From Verrucomicrobiota bacterium (GTDB taxonomy: Bacteria > Verrucomicrobiota > Verrucomicrobiia > Limisphaerales > JADJPG01), in NCBI GenBank assembly GCA_016713365.1, contig JADJPG010000001.1, positions 186,001 through 250,000 on the forward strand: 64,000 bases of DNA, given 5' to 3'. Of this stretch, positions 53,960 to 62,493 are shown in pieces. The translations under genes and the position numbers were made by a program. Under the pieces are notes generated by a model that ran no database searches, was not told the DNA's origin, and saw only the letters and a program-made list of their open reading frames with translations. The first letter of the stretch is position 1, and each line of letters begins with the position of its first letter.

Positions 53960-56629
53960 ATGAAAACCAGATTTACCCACCTCGTCCTGCTGGCTGTCGC
54001 CTTGATTTCCCGTCCCGGATCGACACGCGCGGAAACCGAACACCTTTACTGCGCGCACGGCCACGGCTGGCTCGCCGCGGGCGCGGAGTCGCCGGACTTC
54101 CTCAAATACGCCCCAAGCCGCGAGATCGACATCCTGCACGTCGCCATCGACGTCACGCCGGACTTCAAGGCGCGTTCCGTCGCCGGCAAGATGACGATCC
54201 GCTTCAAGCCCATCGCGAAACCGTTCTCCGACCTCAAGCTTGATGGTGTCGACCTCGCCGTCGCCGCCGTGGACTCCAGCGTCAAGCTCCTCGGCTGGCA
54301 CGCGACGGACAAGCAAGTGATCATCAACTTCGCCGATCCCATTCCCGCCGATCAGGAAGCCAACGTCACCATCCACTACAGCGCCGTGCCGAAAATGGGC
54401 CTCTACTTTCGCACGCCGGAGATGGGTTATCCAGCGACTGATACTCATATCTGGACGCAGGGCGAACCGGTCGAGGCTCGTCATTGGTTTCCGAGCTTCG
54501 ACGCGCCGAACGAGAAGTTCACCAGCGAAGTCACCTGCCGCGTGCCCGAAGGCATGGTCGTGATTTCCAACGGCCGCAAGATGTCAGAGGAGAAGGACGC
54601 CGCCACCGGCCTGGTCGCCGTGCGCTGGCTCCAGGACAAACCGCACGTCACCTACCTCATCGCGCTGTGCGCCGGTAACTTCAAAAAGATCGAGGACAAG
54701 CATCGCGACATCCCGATGGCGTTCTGGACGCCCGCGTCGCAGATCGCCCAGGCCGAAACGTCCTTCCGCGACACGAAGGACATGATGGTCTTCTTCGAAA
54801 AGGAAATCGGCGTGCCGTATCCGTGGGCGAAGTATGATCAGGTCTGCGTCAATGACTTCACCGCCGGCGGCATGGAGAACACCAGCATCACCATCCTCAA
54901 CGACGGCACGCTCTTCACGCCCGCCAGCGAGAATCTCCGCGACAGCACGGGCCTCGTCGCTCACGAACTGGCGCACCAGTGGTTCGGCGATCTGGTCACG
55001 TGCAAGGACTGGTCGCACCTCTGGCTCAACGAAGGTTTCGCGACCTACTACGACGCGCTCTACACGCGGCACAAGGACGGGCTCGATGATTTCCTCTACC
55101 AGATGCGCGGCAATGCCGGCGCCGTCTTGAACCAGCAGAACGACACCAACCCCATCGTCCGCCGCGACTTCAACAGCCCGAACGATCAGTTCGGTTTCCA
55201 CGCGTACCCGAAGGGCTCGTGGATTCTCCACATGCTCCGCAGCCAGCTCGGCGAGGATCTCTATCGCAAGATCGTGAAGACGTATCTCGAACGCCACCAA
55301 TACGGCGTCGTGGCCACCGAGGACCTCAACAAGGTTATCGAAGAACTCTCCGGCCGGTCCTTCGACCAGTTCTTCAACCAATACGTTTACCACGCGCATC
55401 ATCCGGAGCTGAACATCAGCTACAGCTGGGACGAACGCACCAAGCTCGCCAAGGTTTCCATCCAACAAGTGCAGAAGCTCAGCGACGACGTGCTGCTCTT
55501 CAACGTCCCGCTGCCCGTGCGCTTCAAGGGCAAGTCCGGCTCCGTCACTGAACGCACGCTCACCGTGAAGGAAAAAGCCGAGGACTTCTACATCACGCTG
55601 CCCGAAGCGCCCGAAGTCATCCGCATCGACCCGAACTACACCTTGCTCGCGAAGATCACCTTCAACGTCCCCACCGCGATGCTCCACGCGCAGCTCGCCG
55701 ACAAGAACGACATGCTCGGCCGCCTCAGCGCGGTCGAACAACTCAGCGGCAAGCCGGAGGCTCTCGCCAAATTGAAGGACACGCTGAACAACGATTCCTT
55801 CTACGGCGTGCGCCTCGCCGCCGCGCGTTCCATCCGGGCCATCCAGAGCGATGAAGCGCTCGACGCCCTCATCGCCTCCGCGAAGCAGAGCGACGCCCGC
55901 GTCCGCCGCGAAGTCGTCTCGTCCATCGCCGGCTTCTATCGCGAGAAGAGCTACGACGCCCTCAAGCAAACCGTCGCCAGCGAGAAGAACCCGGACATCC
56001 AGGCGACTGCGCTCGGCGCGATTGGCGCCTACTCCAAGCCGGAAGTTCGCGACGCGATTCTCAAGGGCCTGCAATCCACTTCCTATCGCAACAACGTCGC
56101 GGACGCCGCCATCACCGCCATTCGCGGCCAGGCCGACGCCAGCTACATCCAGCCGTTGATGGAAGCCCTCCAGAAATCCGAAGCCAACTTCACCAGCGGC
56201 GGATTCGGCCGCGGCCTCGACACGCTCGCGCGCCTCGCCGCCAACGAAGAAAAGAAGGACGCCGTCCGCGAATTCCTGCTGCGCTACCTCGACAGCTCCA
56301 AGCGCCGCGTCCAACTTTCCGCGATCAACGGACTCGGCACGCTCGGCGACGTGAAAGCAATCGGGGCTTTGGAAAAGCTGTCCAGCGCGCCAAAGGAAAG
56401 CCCGCTGCGCGCCGCGGCAGAACGCGCCATCACCGCCATCAACGACACCAAGAAGCTTGTCCCGGCCGAAGTCGGTTCCCTGCGCACCGAAGTGATGACC
56501 CTCCAGAAAGCCAACCGCGATCTGCGCAAAGACTTCGACGACCTCAAGAAGCGCCTTGATGCCTTGGTCCCAAAGTCAGCTGAAGTGAAGACCGGTAAAG
56601 GTGCCGCGCCGACGAAGACGAAGAAGTAG
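53960..56629 (+). CDS. M1-family metallo-aminopeptidase with HEAT repeats
   Basis: This protein of about 889 residues from ATG 53960 has a signal peptide. The M1 catalytic domain shows GGMENTS (the GAMEN-type substrate motif) and the zinc site HELAHQWFGD followed 18 residues later by NEGF. The second half is a HEAT-repeat array (about 590-815; RSIRAIQSDEALDALI, AAITAIRGQADASYI), then a coiled coil and a Lys-rich end. It would remove N-terminal residues from peptides in the periplasm or outside. HEAT tails of this type occur in PVC relatives. Confidence 0.93.
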   Translation: MKTRFTHLVLLAVALISRPGSTRAETEHLYCAHGHGWLAAGAESPDFLKYAPSREIDILHVAIDVTPDFKARSVAGKMTIRFKPIAKPFSDLKLDGVDLAVAAVDSSVKLLGWHATDKQVIINFADPIPADQEANVTIHYSAVPKMGLYFRTPEMGYPATDTHIWTQGEPVEARHWFPSFDAPNEKFTSEVTCRVPEGMVVISNGRKMSEEKDAATGLVAVRWLQDKPHVTYLIALCAGNFKKIEDKHRDIPMAFWTPASQIAQAETSFRDTKDMMVFFEKEIGVPYPWAKYDQVCVNDFTAGGMENTSITILNDGTLFTPASENLRDSTGLVAHELAHQWFGDLVTCKDWSHLWLNEGFATYYDALYTRHKDGLDDFLYQMRGNAGAVLNQQNDTNPIVRRDFNSPNDQFGFHAYPKGSWILHMLRSQLGEDLYRKIVKTYLERHQYGVVATEDLNKVIEELSGRSFDQFFNQYVYHAHHPELNISYSWDERTKLAKVSIQQVQKLSDDVLLFNVPLPVRFKGKSGSVTERTLTVKEKAEDFYITLPEAPEVIRIDPNYTLLAKITFNVPTAMLHAQLADKNDMLGRLSAVEQLSGKPEALAKLKDTLNNDSFYGVRLAAARSIRAIQSDEALDALIASAKQSDARVRREVVSSIAGFYREKSYDALKQTVASEKNPDIQATALGAIGAYSKPEVRDAILKGLQSTSYRNNVADAAITAIRGQADASYIQPLMEALQKSEANFTSGGFGRGLDTLARLAANEEKKDAVREFLLRYLDSSKRRVQLSAINGLGTLGDVKAIGALEKLSSAPKESPLRAAAERAITAINDTKKLVPAEVGSLRTEVMTLQKANRDLRKDFDDLKKRLDALVPKSAEVKTGKGAAPTKTKK

Positions 56630-56652
56630 TCGGCGGAACCGATTCGAAAAGC

Positions 56653-56690
56653 AAACGAGCCGCTCCAGTTACGGAGCGGCTCGTTTCGTT
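56653..56690. terminator. Bidirectional terminator between peptidase and fabI
   Basis: A perfect 14-bp stem (56653-56666 with 56673-56686) encloses AGTTAC and is flanked by A-rich sequence and CGTTTTC, so it serves both convergent genes. Confidence 0.8.
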
Positions 56691-56709
56691 TTCGGAAATC
56701 GAGGCGGGA

Positions 56710-57480
56710 TTACATACCCATGATCTGGTAACCGCCGTCCACGTAGATCACCTGACCGGTGATGGCGGCTGCGCCGTCGCTGGCGAGGAACGTCCCGGTT
56801 TGTCCGAGTTCATCACTCGTGCAACTGCGCTTGAGCGGCGCGTGCGCCTCGTAGTGCTTCATCATGTCCATGAAGCCGGCAATGCCGCGCGCGGCGAGCG
56901 TGTTCATCGGGCCGGCGCTGATGCAGTTCACGCGGATTTTCTTCGGACCCATGTCGTAGGCGAGGTAACGGGTGCTGGCTTCGAGCGAGGCCTTCGCGAC
57001 GCCCATGACGTTGTAATGCGGCACGACTTTCTCCGCGCCGTAATAGCTCATCGCCACGATGCTGCCGCCTTCGGTCATGAGCGGCATGGCGCCGCGCGCG
57101 AGCGCGACGAGCGAGTAAGCGCTGATGTCGTGCGCGATGCGATAGGCTTCGCGGCTGGTGTTGATGAACTCGCCCTCCAGCGCTTCCTTCGGCGCGAACG
57201 CCACGGAGTGCAGGAGCAGGTGAAGCTTGCCGAACTTCTCGCCCATGGTCTTGAAGACGTTCGCGATGTCTTCGTCCTTCGTGACGTCGCAGGGCATCAG
57301 GAGCGTGTCCGCGCCGAACGTGCCGGCGAGTTCCTCGACGTTCTCCTTCAGGTGTTCACCCTGGTAGGTGAAGGCGAGTTTGGCGCCGGCCTTGTGCCAG
57401 GCCTGGGCGATGGCCCACGCGATGGAGCGTTTGTTGGCGACGCCGAAGACGATTCCGAGTTTTCCTGCGAGCATTGACAT
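56710..57480 (-). CDS. fabI: Enoyl-ACP reductase (NADH) FabI
   Basis: This protein of about 256 residues is a complete FabI, the last step of the fatty-acid elongation cycle. The Rossmann start GKLGIVFGVANKRSIAWAIA and the catalytic Tyr-x6-Lys in YNVMGVAK are seen, with SYYGAEKV before it. The C-terminus ITGQVIYVDGGYQIMGM is typical. ATG 57480 or 57474 is the likely start; the frame is open further upstream but without a conserved sequence. Confidence 0.95.
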   Translation of the reverse strand: MSMLAGKLGIVFGVANKRSIAWAIAQAWHKAGAKLAFTYQGEHLKENVEELAGTFGADTLLMPCDVTKDEDIANVFKTMGEKFGKLHLLLHSVAFAPKEALEGEFINTSREAYRIAHDISAYSLVALARGAMPLMTEGGSIVAMSYYGAEKVVPHYNVMGVAKASLEASTRYLAYDMGPKKIRVNCISAGPMNTLAARGIAGFMDMMKHYEAHAPLKRSCTSDELGQTGTFLASDGAAAITGQVIYVDGGYQIMGM

Positions 57481-57689
57481 GGGTTCGTAGATTCGTTGTT
57501 TGGTCAAACCGATCGCCCGTAGCAGTAGGGGAATCGGGCATCCGTGGCAAGGCGAACGTCAGGCGGGCTGGGTTGCACGGCCGCGACGGAAGCCCTGGCG
57601 TCACCTCCGACTGAAAGCTTGTGTCGCTGCGCGCGCTGCGGCTTTGTTGTGAAGAACGCGACGGTTGTTCGCGTCCGGTTTTCAAACTT

Positions 57690-58577
57690 ATGCTCGCCAT
57701 TCTCAAATCCACGCGCTGGCTGTTCGTCGTCCTGCCGCTGCTCGCCGTCGGCCAGACGCAGAAGTTCGCGACGCAGTTTCCGCTCGATTCGAAGGAGATT
57801 CCCGCTGCGGTGAAGATGCTGGTGGACGGCAAGCCGTGGCTGGGCAAGGAACGCGGGCCGGTCGAAGGCTTGATGGTGTTCGCGCAGGAAAAGGGCGGCG
57901 CGGTCTGGCTCGGGAGCGATCAAGGCGCGGCGCGATTTGATCGCAAGGCAGACCATCGCTGGGATCGCTGGCAATACTTCTACGGCCGTCGGTGGCTGCA
58001 GGATAACTCCGTCCAAAACATCGTCGTCGACGAAAGCGGTGCGGCGAAGAAGGTCTGGGTGCGAACGAAGTCGGGCGTTTCGTTGATTGAATGGCGCCCG
58101 ATGACCCTGGCGCAAAAGGCGCGGCTGTTCGACGAGCGCATCGAGGCGCGTCACGTCCGGCACGGCATGGTGGCGGATTCGAATCTGCGCGTCGCGGGCG
58201 ATCTCTCCAGCAACGTCACGACGGACAACGACAACGACGGCTTGTGGACGGCGATGTATCTGGGCGCGCAGGCATATCGCTACGCGGTGACCAAAGATCC
58301 GGATGCGCGCAAGAAGGCTGAGCGGTCGATGCGCCTGCTGATTCGCTTGGAGGAGATCACCGGGAATCCTGGCTTTCCCGCGCGCTCGTTTGTGTCGGTG
58401 GACGAACCGCGCCCACAAGGTGGCGAGTGGCATCCGACGCCGGACGGGAAGTGGCTGTGGAAAGGCGACACGAGTTCGGACGAACTGGTCGGGCATTACT
58501 ACGGCTACGCGCTCTACTACGATCTGGTGGCGAACGAAGCGGAGAAGAAGGACATCCGCGCGTCGTGTCGCGCCTGA
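57690..58577 (+). CDS. Secreted protein of unknown function, N-terminal part (frameshifted)
   Basis: ATG 57690 starts a signal peptide (MLAILKSTRWLFVVLPLLAV). Residues about 30-130 show short sensor-propeller-like repeats (VWLGSDQGAARFD, VWVRTKSGVSLIEW). From about 135 the protein becomes helical with W and Y patches (DGLWTAMYLGAQAYRYAVT, DELVGHYYGYALYYDLV), reminiscent of an alpha/alpha-barrel. The frame ends early at TGA 58575-58577; one base inserted near 58558-58564 lets it run on into the next frame. The full protein would be about 540 residues. No enzyme family is assigned. Confidence 0.65.
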   Translation: MLAILKSTRWLFVVLPLLAVGQTQKFATQFPLDSKEIPAAVKMLVDGKPWLGKERGPVEGLMVFAQEKGGAVWLGSDQGAARFDRKADHRWDRWQYFYGRRWLQDNSVQNIVVDESGAAKKVWVRTKSGVSLIEWRPMTLAQKARLFDERIEARHVRHGMVADSNLRVAGDLSSNVTTDNDNDGLWTAMYLGAQAYRYAVTKDPDARKKAERSMRLLIRLEEITGNPGFPARSFVSVDEPRPQGGEWHPTPDGKWLWKGDTSSDELVGHYYGYALYYDLVANEAEKKDIRASCRA

Positions 58578-59311
58578 CCGATCACCTCATCCGGAATGAC
58601 TACGATCTCATCGATCTCGACGGCAAGCCGACCCGCTGGGGCGAATACTCGGAACGCTTCTTTAAGACGGAGGAAGGCAAATACGAGGCGCCGCTGCGGT
58701 CCATCCAGCTGCTGGCGTTCCTGAAGATCGCCCACCACGTCACCGGCGACGCGAAATACGAGTCGGCCTATCACGACCGGGTGCAAAGAGGTTACGCGGC
58801 GCAAATGCGGCTCTATCGTCGCTGGCCCGGCGGCGGCGAGATCAACTTCTCCGACGACGAACTGGCGTTTCTTTCCTACGATCCGTTGCTGCGCTACGAG
58901 AAAGGGCAGATGCTGCGGCGCATTTACCTCAACGGCCTGCGATTCACGTTCAAACAGGTGCGGCCGGACATGAACCCGCTCTGGAATTACATCACCGTGG
59001 CGAGCGGTGGAAAACGCATGTGGTCGAGTATCCGGGAAGATGCCCAACGAACGCTCGATCGCATTCCGAACGATCTCATCGAGTGGGGTGTGACGAATTC
59101 ACATCGCATCGACGTGGAGTTCCTGCCGGAGCAGGATCGTTTCGCGCGCACGCAACTGACGGAAGCCCTCGCTCCGGACGAACGCCCGGTGCAGAAGTGG
59201 AACAGCAATCCCTATCGCCCAGACGGTGGCGGCGGCGGACACCGCGAAGATGACGGCGCGTTCTTCCTGCTGCCGTATTGGATGGGCCGTTACCACGGCT
59301 GGGTGGAGTGA
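58562..59311 (+). CDS. Secreted protein of unknown function, C-terminal part (frameshifted)
   Basis: This frame continues the helical domain: VVSRLTDHLIRNDYDLID, LRSIQLLAFLKIAHHVTGD, YRRWPGGGEINFSDDELAFL and a glycine-rich end (DGGGGGHREDD) before WMGRYHGWVE. The alternation of helices with His, Trp and Tyr fits a carbohydrate-active alpha/alpha-barrel, but I do not recognise a specific family. It lacks a start of its own and belongs to the gene upstream. Confidence 0.65.
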   Translation, partial: VVSRLTDHLIRNDYDLIDLDGKPTRWGEYSERFFKTEEGKYEAPLRSIQLLAFLKIAHHVTGDAKYESAYHDRVQRGYAAQMRLYRRWPGGGEINFSDDELAFLSYDPLLRYEKGQMLRRIYLNGLRFTFKQVRPDMNPLWNYITVASGGKRMWSSIREDAQRTLDRIPNDLIEWGVTNSHRIDVEFLPEQDRFARTQLTEALAPDERPVQKWNSNPYRPDGGGGGHREDDGAFFLLPYWMGRYHGWVE

Positions 59312-59323
59312 CCGTCGTCGCGC

Positions 59324-60043
59324 TCAGCCGCCAAGATTCCGCCGCAATAGAGCGGTCAGCCGCGCCGGCGAAACCACAGTCAGCGTCCGGCCCTTGGCGG
59401 TGACGAGCTGTTGCTCGCGGAACTTCGCGAGCGTGCGCGAGAATGTTTCGCTGACAGTTCCCAATTCTGCGGCGAGCACGCGCTTCGTAATCGTCAGCTC
59501 GATGTGCACGGGCTTTTCGGAGTCAGGATTACCACAACGTTTCACCAGCCAGTTGGCCAGGCGCGTCTCCACGTCTTTCATCGTGAGATCTTCGATCTGC
59601 CCCACCAACACGCGCAGGTGCGAGCTCATCGAGGCCAGCATGCGCAGCGCGAGTTCCGGCTGGCGTTTGAGCAGCGCGATGAAGCCGCTCTTCTGCACCA
59701 GCAACACCTGCGAGGGTTCCACGGCGCGGGAGTCCGCCGGGTAACCGCGTTCCGTGGCCAGAGACGCCTCGGCGAACGATTCGCCCGTGCGGAAAACGTG
59801 GATGACTTGCTCCTTCCCGGCGGCGTTCACGCGGTGAACGTTAACCGCTCCGGCCTGCACGATGTAGAAGCCGTGCGACGGATCGCCTTCGCGAAAGAGA
59901 TAAGCCCCCTTGTCGAGCGACTTCGCGACAGTGATGGCGGCGATGTTCTGCAGATCCTCAGTCGGCACGCCGGTGAAGAGCTGGCAGCTCCGTAGCGAAT
60001 TGACGAGAGCGGTCTGCTTCAAGTGCGCGATGGAAGTGCTCAT
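59324..60043 (-). CDS. Crp/Fnr-family transcriptional regulator (Dnr-like)
   Basis: This protein of about 239 residues from ATG 60043 has a cyclic-nucleotide-binding-type sensor domain (about 15-135; LFREGDPSHGFYIVQAG) and a C-terminal winged helix. The recognition helix reads VSETFSRTLAKF, with the E-x-x-S-R pattern of FNR and DNR that reads TTGAT half-sites. There is no four-Cys iron-sulphur cluster, so it is closer to Dnr/NnrR-type nitric oxide or redox regulators. It follows the DUF2249 gene by 13 bases, and a matching TTGAT-N4-GTCAA site lies in their shared upstream region. Confidence 0.9.
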   Translation of the reverse strand: MSTSIAHLKQTALVNSLRSCQLFTGVPTEDLQNIAAITVAKSLDKGAYLFREGDPSHGFYIVQAGAVNVHRVNAAGKEQVIHVFRTGESFAEASLATERGYPADSRAVEPSQVLLVQKSGFIALLKRQPELALRMLASMSSHLRVLVGQIEDLTMKDVETRLANWLVKRCGNPDSEKPVHIELTITKRVLAAELGTVSETFSRTLAKFREQQLVTAKGRTLTVVSPARLTALLRRNLGG

Positions 60044-60056
60044 ACCCGGCCTCGGT

Positions 60057-60299
60057 TTACTTCGCCTCCCGCCAGAAGTAAACAATCCAGCTGCCCGCGT
60101 CCCCGCGTTCGACCTTCGATCGGAAGCCTTCGCTGCCGAGCAATTCGATCAGCGGCGAGGGGAGGAACGGTGCGACGATGATCAATCCCTCGTTGTCAGC
60201 GAGGGCCTTCACGCGTTTGCGAATTTCTGGAAGGGGCTCGATGCCGTCGCGAAGGAGGTCACGAACGTCGAACCGTTTGAACTGGGTCATGGGCAGCAT
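60057..60299 (-). CDS. DUF2249-domain protein
   Basis: This 80-residue protein from ATG 60299 (GAGAGA five bases upstream) is a single DUF2249 domain with RFDVRDLLRDGIEPLPEIRK, the LIIVAPFLPSPLIELL strand-helix and WIVYFWR at the end. It is related to the SirA/TusA fold. DUF2249 proteins are often encoded with hemerythrin-like and nitrogen-oxide genes, as here. It is the first gene of the leftward pair with the Fnr-type regulator. Confidence 0.8.
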   Translation of the reverse strand: MLPMTQFKRFDVRDLLRDGIEPLPEIRKRVKALADNEGLIIVAPFLPSPLIELLGSEGFRSKVERGDAGSWIVYFWREAK

Positions 60300-60370
60300 A
60301 AAAGTCTCTCGAATTATTCTCCGGCGGTTTTGCCGTCGGCGCAATCTCGCGGATGACCCGTTTGCATTCC

Positions 60371-60384
60371 TTGATCATGGTCAA
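60371..60384. promoter_or_regulatory. FNR/DNR-type operator
   Basis: TTGAT-CATG-GTCAA matches the FNR/DNR consensus TTGAT-N4-ATCAA at 9 of 10 defined bases. Centred near -41.5, it would place the leftward start point near 60336, giving the DUF2249/regulator operon a leader of about 37 bases. It also overlaps the likely start codon of the rightward radical SAM gene. Confidence 0.55.
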
Positions 60385-61480
60385 GGAACTGCGCGCAACT
60401 TCCGCCGATTCTTCCAGCGTGAACTTCAACTTTAATCAGCAGCCGTTCATCGTCATCTGGGAAGTAACCCGCGCCTGCGGGCTCGCCTGCCGTCACTGCC
60501 GCGCCGAGGCAGTGTTACGGAAGCACCCACTCGAATTGACCACGCAGGAATCCTTCCGGCTCATCGACCAGGTGGCGCGGGCCAAGCCGACTCTGTTCGT
60601 TCTGACCGGTGGCGATCCCGCGCTGCGTCACGATTTGCAGGGGTTGATCCACTACGCAGCGCAGCTCGGGTTGCGCGTGGGCTTGAGCCCGAGCGCGACG
60701 CCGGAGTTTCTGCGCGCCGACTTCGCAGAATTGAAGAAGCTGGGCGTCGCCCGGATCTCCCTCAGCCTTGATGGCGCGACGCGGGAGAGCCATGACCGGT
60801 TCCGCGGTGTGCCGGGAACGTGGGAGCTGACGATGGAAGCGATCGCCCGGGCGGCCGCCGCGAAATTGCCGGTGCAGATCAACACGACGTTCACCCGGCA
60901 GAATGTGGGCGAGTTCGATGCGTTCACCGAACTGCTCGCGCGCATTCGCCCGGTTTTGTGGAGCGTCTTCCAACTGGTGCCGACCGGTCGTGGCAAGATG
61001 GATGATCTGCTGACGGCGGATGAGCTGGAGGAGCTGTTCCTGCGCTTGCAGAAGCATTCCGAGGCGTCGTTGTACGACATCAAGACCACGGAAGGTCAGC
61101 ACTACCGTCGCGTGGTGCTCCAGCAAACGAAGAATCCTGCGGCGCTTCGCGCACGCGCGCCGCTCGGCATCAACGATGGCAAGGGTTTCGTCTTCATCTC
61201 GCACACCGGCGACATCCAGCCAAGCGGCTTCCTGCCCATCACTGCCGGCAACGTGCGGAAGGATGAACTGCTCGACGTTTACCAAAACGCGCCGCTCTTC
61301 CGAAACTTGCGCGACACCTCGCTGTTGGAGGGGAAATGCGGCGATTGCGAGTTCAAGAACATCTGCGGCGGTTCGCGCGCCCGGGCATTCGCGATGACGG
61401 GCAATCCCTTCAGCGAGGAACCGCTGTGCTCTTACCAGCCCAGACCTCGTGTTTGTTCATCAAATCCCGCTCTTGCATGA
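60377..61480 (+). CDS. Radical SAM/SPASM protein (TIGR04053-like)
   Basis: This protein of about 367 residues binds a radical-SAM [4Fe-4S] cluster through CGLACRHC and has LTGGDPALR and the substrate-side ISLSLDGA. Its C-terminal SPASM region has CGDCEFKNICGG for an auxiliary cluster. It resembles the TIGR04053/AhbD-like group linked to modified tetrapyrroles and denitrification loci. The start is uncertain: ATG 60353, ATG 60377 or GTG 60419 are in frame, none has a good ribosome-binding site, and the first two overlap or precede the FNR-type site. Confidence 0.88.
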   Translation: MVKELRATSADSSSVNFNFNQQPFIVIWEVTRACGLACRHCRAEAVLRKHPLELTTQESFRLIDQVARAKPTLFVLTGGDPALRHDLQGLIHYAAQLGLRVGLSPSATPEFLRADFAELKKLGVARISLSLDGATRESHDRFRGVPGTWELTMEAIARAAAAKLPVQINTTFTRQNVGEFDAFTELLARIRPVLWSVFQLVPTGRGKMDDLLTADELEELFLRLQKHSEASLYDIKTTEGQHYRRVVLQQTKNPAALRARAPLGINDGKGFVFISHTGDIQPSGFLPITAGNVRKDELLDVYQNAPLFRNLRDTSLLEGKCGDCEFKNICGGSRARAFAMTGNPFSEEPLCSYQPRPRVCSSNPALA

Positions 61481-61578
61481 ACGAAAACAATCGGGGCGAA
61501 ACGTTGGGCAAATTACGTGGATGAAGCCGGAAACGAATCCCATCAAATGCACCTGTTAGAACGAACTGAAATCAACTT

Positions 61579-62433
61579 ATGAAAAACAGAACCATCACCG
61601 CATTGCTGCTCACCGCGGCGTGCCCTGTTGTTAACACCGCATTGCAGGCCGAGGATTGGAAGGACAGCGCGATTTCGCCTGTCGCCAATCCGCTGTTCTT
61701 TGAGTCCCCGTTGATCCAGAGCGAGGCCAGGCCGATCTTCATTTATCACAACATCGACGACGATTTCATCGGCGGCTTTGTGCGCGTCTATGCCGCGCAA
61801 CTGCGCTGGGCGGTGAATGAACGCCTCGCCATCATTGCGACCAAGGACGGCTTCATCCAGACGCGTTCCCATGCGTTGTCCGACCAGGACGGCTGGGCGG
61901 ATATCGGCGCGGGCTTGAAGTATGCGCTCATCGACAAGCCGGAGGATCAGTTCATCCTGACGCCGGGTATGAAGTTCGAGTTTGCCTCCGGCAACACCGA
62001 CGTGTTCCAGGGCAACGGCAGCGGCGAGTTTGACTTCTTCGTCTCCTCGATGAAGGGCTGGGACAAGTTCCACGTCACCAGCAGCCTCGGTGCCCGCGTG
62101 CCGATCGACTGGGATGAGGAAACGTCCTCGCTGCACTACAGCCTCCAGCTCGATTACCAGACCTGCAAATACTTCACGCCCTTCGTGGTCGCTAACGGCT
62201 TCACCACGCTGAGCGAAGGTGATGGTCCGGCGTTTGGCGGCATTGAAGGCTATGACTTGATCAACTTCGGCGCGTCCGACAACGGCGGCCGCACTCAGAT
62301 CACCGTCGGTGCCGGTTTCCGTTCGCAAGTCTGGAAGCACCTCGACCTCGGTTTTGCCTATGAAAGCGGACTGACCAGCCCGAAGGGTCTGTTCGATGAC
62401 CGCTTTACGTTCGATTGCCGGATTCCGTTCTAG
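61579..62433 (+). CDS. Outer-membrane beta-barrel protein
   Basis: This 284-residue protein has a signal peptide (MKNRTITALLLTAACPVVNTA) and then amphipathic strands with aromatic girdle residues, ending in IPF. Examples are VYAAQLRWAVNERLAIIATK and AGFRSQVWKHLDLGFAYES. It is probably a porin-like protein or an outer-membrane transporter. It lies between two radical SAM genes and is followed by a strong terminator, suggesting its own transcript. Confidence 0.75.
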   Translation: MKNRTITALLLTAACPVVNTALQAEDWKDSAISPVANPLFFESPLIQSEARPIFIYHNIDDDFIGGFVRVYAAQLRWAVNERLAIIATKDGFIQTRSHALSDQDGWADIGAGLKYALIDKPEDQFILTPGMKFEFASGNTDVFQGNGSGEFDFFVSSMKGWDKFHVTSSLGARVPIDWDEETSSLHYSLQLDYQTCKYFTPFVVANGFTTLSEGDGPAFGGIEGYDLINFGASDNGGRTQITVGAGFRSQVWKHLDLGFAYESGLTSPKGLFDDRFTFDCRIPF

Positions 62434-62448
62434 TTCCTGTGTCTCAGT

Positions 62449-62490
62449 GCGGGTCGTGGATGTGAATCCACGGCCCGCTTCCTCTTTTTC
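62449..62490 (+). terminator. Rho-independent terminator between the barrel gene and the NirJ-like gene
   Basis: A 13-bp stem (62449-62461 with 62466-62478, one G-T pair) with a GTGA loop is followed by TTCCTCTTTTT. The T-tract ends only a few bases before the NirJ-like ATG, leaving no room for a ribosome-binding site. Confidence 0.8.
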
Positions 62491-62493
62491 GTT

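Noticed and set aside
53798..54484. N-terminal extension of the GYF-domain protein
   Set aside because: The extra 229 codons are antisense to the aminopeptidase; MDWYYSVGG at 53797 is the natural start of the GYF domain.
54584..56314. Leftward open frame of about 576 codons
   Set aside because: It is antisense to the M1 aminopeptidase and has no domain.
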